Origin: Pleurodeles waltl
Taxonomy: Eukaryota; Chordata; Amphibia; Caudata; Salamandridae
DNA length: 64,000 nucleotides
Assembly (NCBI RefSeq): GCF_031143425.1
Contig: NC_090444.1
Span: forward strand, 1,313,857,324-1,313,921,323
Reading direction: 5' to 3'
Positions 56,154 through 64,000 of the stretch are shown piece after piece; position 1 is the stretch's first letter; each line of letters begins with the position of its first letter. A model generated the notes under the pieces. That model was given only the letters and a program-made list of their open reading frames with translations, made no database searches and was not told the origin of the DNA. Both the position numbers and the translations under genes were made by a program.

Positions 56154-58015
56154 CCATCCTTAGCAGTATTCGGCATGATGGGGCACCAGGACCAAATGGC
56201 CTTCTGGGGAGCATTTTCAAGGATGACAATGATTGCTGGTTTGAGCCCATGAATGCTTTATTTAATGACTGCCTATACTTTTCTGTGGTCCCGGAAGCCT
56301 GGAAAGGGTCGATTTTGTATCGAATCCACAAAAAGGGGGACATTACTCAACAGGAAAATGACAGGTTGATAGCATTATTGGATGTGGATGGTAAGGCCTT
56401 TGCAAAAGTGCTCTTACAACAGCTTGAAAACTGGATCACAGAAAATAACATCATACCCATGCATCAGATTGGGTTTAGATCCACTTCTTCTACAATAGAC
56501 AATGTACTCACTCTTTCATATTTGGATGTCAGGGCACAGAAGTCCCCATCCCCTCCACTCTGCTTGCTTTATTGACTATAGTACGGCTTTGGGTGGTGTT
56601 AATTGCAATATCCTTTGAAAGAAATTAGCTGCTTGTGGGATACCCAAAAAGTCGCTGGCGTCCATAACTGCGTTATATTCTGACACACAGGTGCGAATTA
56701 AGAAATCCCAAATGCATGCAACAGAGAACATTTTTACCGACAGAGGCTTAAAAAAAGGCTGCACCATCACCCCAACTCTTTTCAATCTTTATACGTCTGA
56801 CCTGGGTGTGGACTTGCTCAAAGGGAATACATTTCCCCCAAAACTGGGTCAGACAATGCTCCCTATAATCCAGTATGCTGATAACCTGGTTTTGCTCACC
56901 TAAACTGGGGTAGGGCTGAAAAGGGGTTTGGACATACTGCACTGCTAGAACTTAAAAAAGGCTTTATGGACAAATGCGGCTTAGGTTCTGATCTTTGGCC
57001 ACCTATCCAAAACACATCTTATGGAATGGAATCTTGGCCCGTTAAAGATAGAGACAGAATCTAAGTACCACCAACTTGGGGTTTGGATATCAGACTCCAG
57101 CAAAACCTCATATCAGGCTGCATTGTTGCCAGCGAAAGCAGAGAGAACTACTTATGCTCTGTCTAAACTCTGTTATCAGCTTAAATCTCCAACTGCTGAG
57201 GCAGTTAGGAAAGTCATCAAGGCCAAATGATTACCAACAATCACCAATGGTCGTCTTGCATATCTGGGCAGGATCACCGCACTACTTGAGAACTGTCACA
57301 TTAAAGCCTACAAGAAAATATTTCAGATTCCTAGACTCACTAGGCACGCAGGGATAAGTCTGGAATTTGACTTGGTAAGAATGGAGATAGAATGTAAAAA
57401 ATATGCAATTAAGCTTTATCACCAAGTCTGCACAGCCAACACTGATAGTTTGTTGGGGTCCCTGAAAGTAATCTTCATAGATAATTCCAGCAACTGGGCC
57501 AGGTACTAAAGGAGTGCTGAGGAATTCTACGATTTGGCTCCTACCTATGCGCAAGACTCCATTTATAATGATGGTCCTGCTAAAACAGACTTTGAAAGCG
57601 CATAGGGTGCGGGCTTCAAGGGAAAGAGACGTTGCTTGTATTAGGAATATCAGAGGTGCAGATGGTTTTGCTGAGTCATATGTGGCCACCACCTGCCAAC
57701 CGTATCTAAAAGGGGCATTGGGTGCTCGTGCTTTTCAAAGAATTCTGCAGATGCTCCTCAACTCTTCCTGCCTGGAAGTACAAATGTCACTGGAAGTCTC
57801 TACATAGTTTCCAGCAACAATGCACCTTGTGTTCATATCATACTGGATCAGTAATCTATCTTGTATGCTGCTGTCCGGGGCAGGCCTCACAGAGACGCTT
57901 ATCACTAAAGCCTCTATTTCTGAAATATGGGTTGAGAACATGCAAAGAGGCCCTGAAGTATATGTTCACAGCGGTAGTCCCCAGGAAGCTTGCCTGCTTT
58001 GGGAAGTTCTTTGAT
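56154..58015 (+). pseudogene. Non-L1 LINE, reverse transcriptase part
   Basis: Right part of the LINE interrupted by the retrovirus. It reads SIRHDGAPGPNGLLG then VPEAWKGSILYRIHKKGD and HQIGFRSTSSTIDNVLTLSY in one frame, then GLKKGCTITPTLFNLYTSDL. The catalytic motif is YADN (56874-56885) where active enzymes have YADD. Downstream are YHQLGVWISDSSKTSY (57064), a RTTYALSKLCYQLKSPTAEA stretch and a terminal C-x2-C...H region near 57815-57870. Stops at 56573, 56901 and beyond show it is dead. The 3' UTR may run into the tandem repeat at 58138-58665 and an A/T-rich end near 59100. Confidence 0.8.
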
Positions 58016-58137
58016 TAAACCGGCAGGGTCCTCTGGGAAGCACGGGATCAGCAAGGGTTAGCTTTGGGAGGGGCAGCGCTGCCCAAAAAGAAGCCTCATT
58101 AATTAAATGCCCAACAGTTACATATTTTTGATTTCTT

Positions 58138-58665
58138 GCTAACGCCCATTTTTACCAAAGATTGAACAGAACACTTTAGCCTCCTTGCTGTGATCATATG
58201 GCACATAGGTAAAATAGGCAACTATATGAGCATTAATCAAGTCGATGACCTGTAATTAGGTCATGTAAGGAGCTTATGCGTTTTAAACTTGTTACTACTT
58301 TTTAGCATTTCTTGTAAATGTCGCACTAAGACCTCTATGCATCATCTCACTTCTAGAGGACGGTTTGTAATGATATGCACAATTTTTGCACTTTAATATG
58401 CTAATGCCCATTATTACTTTGGATTGCGTGGGACTCTTAAATAATCCTTGCCGTGATTATATGGTACATAGGTAAAAAATACACGAGCATTGGTCAAGTA
58501 GGTGACCTGTAATGGAGGTCATGTATGGGGTTTATGTGTTTTAAATGTGTTACTACTTTTAGCATCTCTTGTTAATGTCACTCTAAGACCTCTATGCATC
58601 ATCTCACTCAGAGAGGACGATCTGTAACAATGGTATACACTATCTATGCACTTTAATCTTGTTTT
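58138..58665. repeat. Diverged tandem duplication, period ~257 bp
   Basis: Two units share GACCTCTATGCATCATCTCAC (58330 and 58587), GTTACTACTTTTAGCAT, a GTGATYATATGG block and a GACCTGTAAT block. It lies just downstream of the LINE and could be its 3' UTR. Confidence 0.7.
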
Positions 58666-60999
58666 TTTCATCCTTTTTAAGTCCCTTTTGTTAACACTGC
58701 AATAAGATAGGGCCTGATTATAGTGCACTTTTTTCATTACTTTATTGCAATGGAGGATTTGTAATGAGGAATACTTTCTATATTTTTACATAGGCTGAAG
58801 CTGATTCGTTATGATGAAATGCAACATTTCTGTGCCAACACTGTAGCATGTTAACTCTCGACAGCAGCATATTTCTTAATTTTATCTATTGTTAGTAGAT
58901 GATTTGCACCCAAAGTATGCATACTATATTGTTTTATACATAGGCAGAAGACGATTCGTGAGGTGGGAGTTCACTTTTTGTCACGTATTTTACATTTATA
59001 CACTTCTTCAGATTTTTATTCTTGTTTTATTTCTGTGTATTTTTGCAACGATTTTAAGTAATCATGCAATAAAGTTAAAGTTACTTTCATCCCTTCCTGT
59101 AACAATAAATAAAATAGCTGAAATAAATAGCCGGTTGTGTGTTTAGAGGTTGGGGGAAGCATGCCTTCAATAGAGGGCTATGTTCCTGTCTCTCAAGATA
59201 TTTTGAGCAGGCACTGCCTAGACTTACGCCAGTGGTCCCGTCTTGGGATCTGCGTTTGTTACATGAGGGATCTGGACAATTAATTGTTTACGAGATGCAT
59301 CTGTGACCTCTGGCTTGCCTCTTGCGACTCCTAAAATTACCTTCATGACTTCTGGCAGCAGAGGTTGCAAAAGCACCATCTATAGCAGAAGATAAATAGT
59401 GCCCTGTTTACTTTCTGCATCTCCCAGGGGGACATTGAGCTTTGGTTTGTAAAATAAATGCAATCAGTAGTGCACCACTCTTCGGAATACATCATGAAAT
59501 GAAACAAAAATATTTTGTTAACTTGTTGCAATGCTTCAGTCGTGAATCCGTAAAAAGCAATCATTGGCAAAGCCAATAGTTCCAGCTCTGGGAAGCTGGT
59601 AAGATGTATATTTTTTCATTATTGCAAGGAAAGGCCACAAAAAGAAAAAGAAAAAAAAAATATGCTGTCTAAACATGTAGAAATATGCTTCCAATAATAA
59701 TTATAAAATTTAAAAACAACAATTGCATACAATTTTAATAGCTCACCATGCTTCCTTCATTGCAGGCAAGTGTACTTGGAACAGGTATAAAAATGCTTTT
59801 TAGTTTTAAATGTATGTCACAGGAAGTATGATTCTTACTGGTGCAATTAAAAGGTACTTTTTGATCTGAATAATTGTAACCTGAAGACAGTAACTACACA
59901 AGAATATAAAAAAAAATCCAAAGAAGAATAAAGAATGGAAAGGAAAAAAAGTATTGGAAAAGTAAAGTACTGGCCCGTCATACCTGAAACTGAAGTTCAC
60001 TTCCTATTCTGTGGCTTACACATGCGATCAGGTAAAATAGCACAGTGCAAGGCAGTCAGTGAATGAATTGGGCTGACCCATTGCTCTGCTGTCGGCAAAT
60101 GCAAAAATTGACTGACTGTAGAACAGAGCAATGGATAAAGACAGCTGACCCAAAGTCCCTCAAAGTATGTACATATTTACGTTTTTTACAATTTAATTTC
60201 ATTATATGAGAACAAAGCTGGCTTTAGGTCACACCTTTTGATGTTTTTAAACAAAACAGGCATCTCTCTATGCCTTACATATGTGATAGTTCCATACAAG
60301 TGATTATGAATCCAAAGTTGTTAACGAGGATAAGGAGTAAATAAAGGCAATAGGACAGTTCATAATCCATTTATGACCATATGGACCCGTGGGCATGACC
60401 ACTTTTTTTTTAACTCATTTTTGCGAATCTCCTTGTGATTTATCAATACATGTTGTCTTTGAGTAGAACACTAGACTTCAGTGACATCAGTTATTGGGAG
60501 GTCACCAGAAGCGAGGTCATGTTGCATCACTTCCTGTGATATAGGGTCAAATGTCATAGGATGTCACTTTTCTGATGTAATTCAGGGCAAATCAAAAATT
60601 ATTAAACAAGGATAAGGAGTAAATCAATACAATAACGTGGACACTTTTTTTTTTAATCTAATTTTTGTGAATCTTGTGTTTTATATATATTTTTTCTTTT
60701 GGTTATGCAGTAGCTCCACTTCCACATTATTCAAGATACTATCCTTCCCACTTTGTTTCCAAATGTTTCTGGTCTGGCTTTGCCGGGTTTTTATACTCTC
60801 CATGCTGGAACAGCAGCAAGGGTGTATCTAGCTTCAACCAAGCATTAAGGGAAGCACATGCTTTGCTCCTATGTTTTAGTCTGGGTAATATGGGTGGTAA
60901 ACCTTCAGAGGCTACCATCAGTCAGTGGTTGGATATATTTGACTATTGTTTTGTCTTCTTCTGCTGTTTGTGTTTCTCTTCCTTTTTAGGTCAAGTACA
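58666..60999. other. AT-rich sequence, no gene recognised
   Basis: Non-coding. An AATAAATAAAATAG tail near 59103 may be the end of the LINE. GGATAAGGAGTAAAT occurs at 60329 and again at 60609 with related T-rich text after both, a small direct repeat. A short inverted repeat (CCATTGCTCTG/CAGAGCAATGG) lies near 60078-60134. Confidence 0.4.
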
Positions 61000-61430
61000 C
61001 AAGAGCTCTGGCCTCTTGTATTCTATCTGTGGGCTTTTAACCACTCCCACCACACGCCCATCGCTATCACTTGTTCGTGGGCTTGCCTTTCAAATACCCT
61101 TTGTTATCATTGGTAAATGCTTTACGTTTGTCCCTCCCTGGGGCAGTTTTGTTACCACCCTGGACATCAACCCAGTTACATGGATAATTGCATAATTGCA
61201 GATACCTTTGACTACGGGCAAATTTCTTTTTCCTTTTGGGTCTCTCATTCGCACTCATACTAATGGCGGCCGTGGCACTTTGAATCGGCTTGCTTATGTT
61301 AACTGTTTTGCTTTTCATTTTCAATTTATGTGGCAAGAAAACGCCAGTTAGGAATTTACAACGCTAATAGCTCGAACTCGAGCAAGAGTGATTGCAATGC
61401 AAATGCTTGTTTGTGTAGTGGTAGTCCAAG
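61000..61430. repeat. Dispersed repeat, second copy of parts of 22761-23050 and 24600-24690
   Basis: 61020-61260 aligns with 22761-23050 and 61345-61411 aligns with 24595-24690, in the same order. Here the two parts are almost adjacent, so this copy is probably closer to the original arrangement. The 173-codon open frame at 60674-61195 runs through it and looks accidental. Confidence 0.6.
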
Positions 61431-64000
61431 AGGGCAACAACTGCTTCCTAGCAAGAAGTGAATTGAGGGATCTCTTGCTGATATTTATAGCAGAGCAAAT
61501 GGGGCTCCAATGAACACTTCGGTGTCATATTTATTTTGTCTCTAGGCCTTCCATTAGGTCTGCTGTACTGAGTGTGTAGAGTCCCATTCAGCCTATTCAC
61601 TGTCTGAAGATAGTCTTTCAGTTGAGGGGTGGTACGCTGTTGTTTGGGCTTGGTCCTTCGCCTACTACAACCATCATGTTGATTCACATACCTGATCTTA
61701 TAGTGTGTTCAGTTAGGCACTCGTCATTATTCAGTACTATGAAGAGTATGAGTGAATATGGGGGCAATATCCTGCCTGCTAGTGTGGGGGTGAGAGCAGT
61801 TCTAAGAAAAAGCTAAATCTATGGAACTTAGAAAGTGCTATTGAAAAACAAAATATTAGTGTTACTTTTTCTAGCACTAAATTATTTTCCTACATCTGCA
61901 AATTCTTTATTAGTTTATGAAGACAGAGTGCTGATAAGTCAAGAAGGTTAAATTCCTACCAACCCACACGATTAGATAAAATCAACTTATTTTCAAATTA
62001 AGTATCTTTTTCAGAGTAACTTTTAAAAACATTACAACTGCAATTATGACGCTCAAATTGCATCTGAACAATTAGCAACCCATCAATTCGACTCACAATT
62101 CTGTTCTTCTTAATAGTTGTTTACACAAGGGCAAAAACAGTAGACAGTCCAATATTGAATGCAGTACGTAAAGGTTGAAGATTAAGGTACAAACACAGCC
62201 CCATGTTATCTTTAATAGCTGTTTTCAGCTCTTCGATCTGCTGAATTAGTTTTACCCCTATTATTAGTCGTAACATTGGGTTATGGTTTTCTTTAACAGG
62301 AAGACAATTAGATAGGGAAAAACTTTTCTACGACAGACAGGGCAAAATAGGAAAGATCGATCATTCATTACGCAAATAAAGAAAATTGCAAGGTTGACGG
62401 TGTTCAGGGGCCAAGCCCCTTATTGCTCGCTTATATACAGTTACTGAAGTAAAACCTTCATGAATCGGCAACCCCACCAGTGCAGGAAATCGGGGGGTCC
62501 AGGTAGATCCTGGATCTGGCATGAATTATTAAGCCAGATCTAGAATTCAGCTGGCCCCAGTGAAATATGCTTAATGTGCATGGTGTAATTTGATAACAAT
62601 GGGACACATTCGGCAGCAGCTGAACAGTGTACTTTCGGTTCCAAGCACCAGCAGGCAGGGAAGAGGCTCTCTCTTTTCCACCTTCAACTGGGTTAAAAAA
62701 AAAAAAAAAAGGCCCGATTTAAAGGGCCAGCAGCCCCCATTTGGTTCGAGCAGTATCTTGCCTGGGAGCTATCGGGAGAATTACACCTAGATGGTAAAGT
62801 AATGAAGGGATGCAAAGGTAGCCAAGCTTGTTACCACTTCACAAGTAATTAACAATTTGGAGGAAGGTTTATGACTCTGTTCAACCCCTGTATATAAGAG
62901 GTATGCACGTACTGTAAGACTGGCACATGAATGGTCAGATGCATGTTTAGTTACACAAATAATTTAAATGATACATACTAATTCATTTTGTTATTTAATT
63001 ATTTTGTAGCCCTATCTATCCTGATACAAGGTAACAGGAAGCTTTACATCACACCCACACATTATACAGTGACATTAAATTATACATATGTGTGACTCAA
63101 TGTACCAGGTATATGATACATAAGAACGAGGGTTACAGGGTGTAGGAGTCACATATCATCAGCATTGGGAAACATTTAATGTTAAGTGTGTGTGGTTAAG
63201 ATAGAAACAAAGTCAGGATTTAAACACTAACGCAGTGGTTGGGGTAGACTGGTTAACAGATTGAGAAAGAAAAAAATAAGTTCTACACCCATGTCTTGCA
63301 GTTTGCACAAAGCTCCTTGATGCTAGATCATAGCTCACTTTGCTATATAAAAGAATTGCAATTTATGAACTGCAGAAACAAAAGTATCACTGTGTTAGAA
63401 GCAATAAACCACGTATCTACATAAAATATAGTCTGTGATCCAGAATAAACAACGTGCTGTGCAGCAGGCACAGCAACCCTCTATACTACTTTATGAGTCA
63501 AAACAGTGAGTAAACAAAAAACACATATCTCCCCAGCAAGTGAATTAACCACCAGGTAGCCCTGCCAAGTGTCACGTATCTAACGTTAGACTAACGCATT
63601 TCCAGTCATTTTCTCGCATTATTGCAATGCTGATTGTCACGCAAGTCCTGAAATGCAGTAAAACCTTCTTGTTCCAGTTTCTCACTTTGCTAGGTAAACT
63701 CTGAGTAGTGTTTATCCAAGGCCACATGGTGGCGCAGGTGTCCACAGGAGGTATAGGATTCTCAATATATTATAATACTTATATGGTTCCCTTGTCTTCA
63801 TCGCTTGATTTTACTCGCAAGAAAGAGTCACTCATAGTTGTTGGCATGGCATTCAAAATGACACTGAAATTATGAAAATGTCACACGTGGCAATATGAAA
63901 CCATGGCAGCTATGACCAGGATAACTTACCATTATTTATTTACACTACAATTTGTTTGGCACAAAAGATATCTGCATCAAGTGGCATAACCCCACGAGAC
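61431..64000. other. AT-rich sequence, no gene recognised
   Basis: Non-coding as far as I can see. A run of 15 A lies near 62696-62710. I searched the minus strand for a short first ORC3 exon (start codon and a few residues before a donor) and found none I could support. Confidence 0.4.

Noticed and set aside
60674..61195. 173-codon hydrophobic frame
   Set aside because: It runs through a dispersed repeat and changes character where the repeat begins. No homology recognised.
1..64000. CRISPR arrays, operons or bacterial genes
   Set aside because: Spliced exons, LINEs, LTRs and Tc1 elements show this is vertebrate nuclear DNA. The tandem repeats lack the spacer structure of CRISPR.

Overview
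The window looks like part of a very large amphibian genome, most likely a salamander or newt. It is a ~37 kb stretch of one vertebrate gene, read on the minus strand, plus about 26 kb of sequence upstream of those exons. It carries many transposable elements. Five short exons on the minus strand (37541-37595, 34750-34850, 25637-25781, 9592-9696 and 77-234) join in phase and encode the N-terminal ~188 residues of ORC3, a subunit of the origin recognition complex. The first coding exon, which should carry only the start codon and a few residues, was not found. It should lie above 37595 or outside the window, and the rest of the gene lies to the left of position 77. The newt assignment rests on the ORC3 protein, the huge introns and repeat families that I associate with newt genomes from memory. 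It is not proven.

Layout. 1929-9499 is a nest of long non-coding repeats: an outer ~2.3 kb element carries two ~2.6 kb elements of one family in opposite orientations, each with a perfect 5-bp target duplication. 10340-13420 is another long non-coding repeat. 17883-18735 is a fragment related to the outer element. 20282-21843 is a complete Tc1/mariner element with an intact DD37E transposase. 21901-22760 is a duplicated foldback repeat, followed by a tandem duplication at 23265-24175. 27719-27908 is a small hAT-type element, and 28781-34016 is a decayed L1-type LINE.

Right half. An old 5'-truncated L1 (37985-38655 plus 48589-49765) was split by an unexplained ~0.9 kb segment and by a nearly full-length younger L1 (39570-48571). 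The younger L1 has a tandem-monomer 5' UTR. It was in turn hit by a second intact Tc1/mariner element (43588-45139), about 98% identical in protein to the first. At 52255-58015 a different LINE, not of the L1 type, is split by an endogenous retrovirus (53622-56153). That retrovirus keeps a 942-bp 5' LTR, a tRNA-Ser-like primer binding site, a heavily deleted interior and a truncated 3' LTR. The last ~6 kb is AT-rich with only short repeats.

How it fits together. The only host function visible is ORC3 (replication origin licensing), and all exon boundaries have usable splice sites. Every LINE and the retrovirus lie antisense to ORC3. The two open transposase genes are the only intact mobile-element genes, so the Tc1/mariner family is the most recently active element here.
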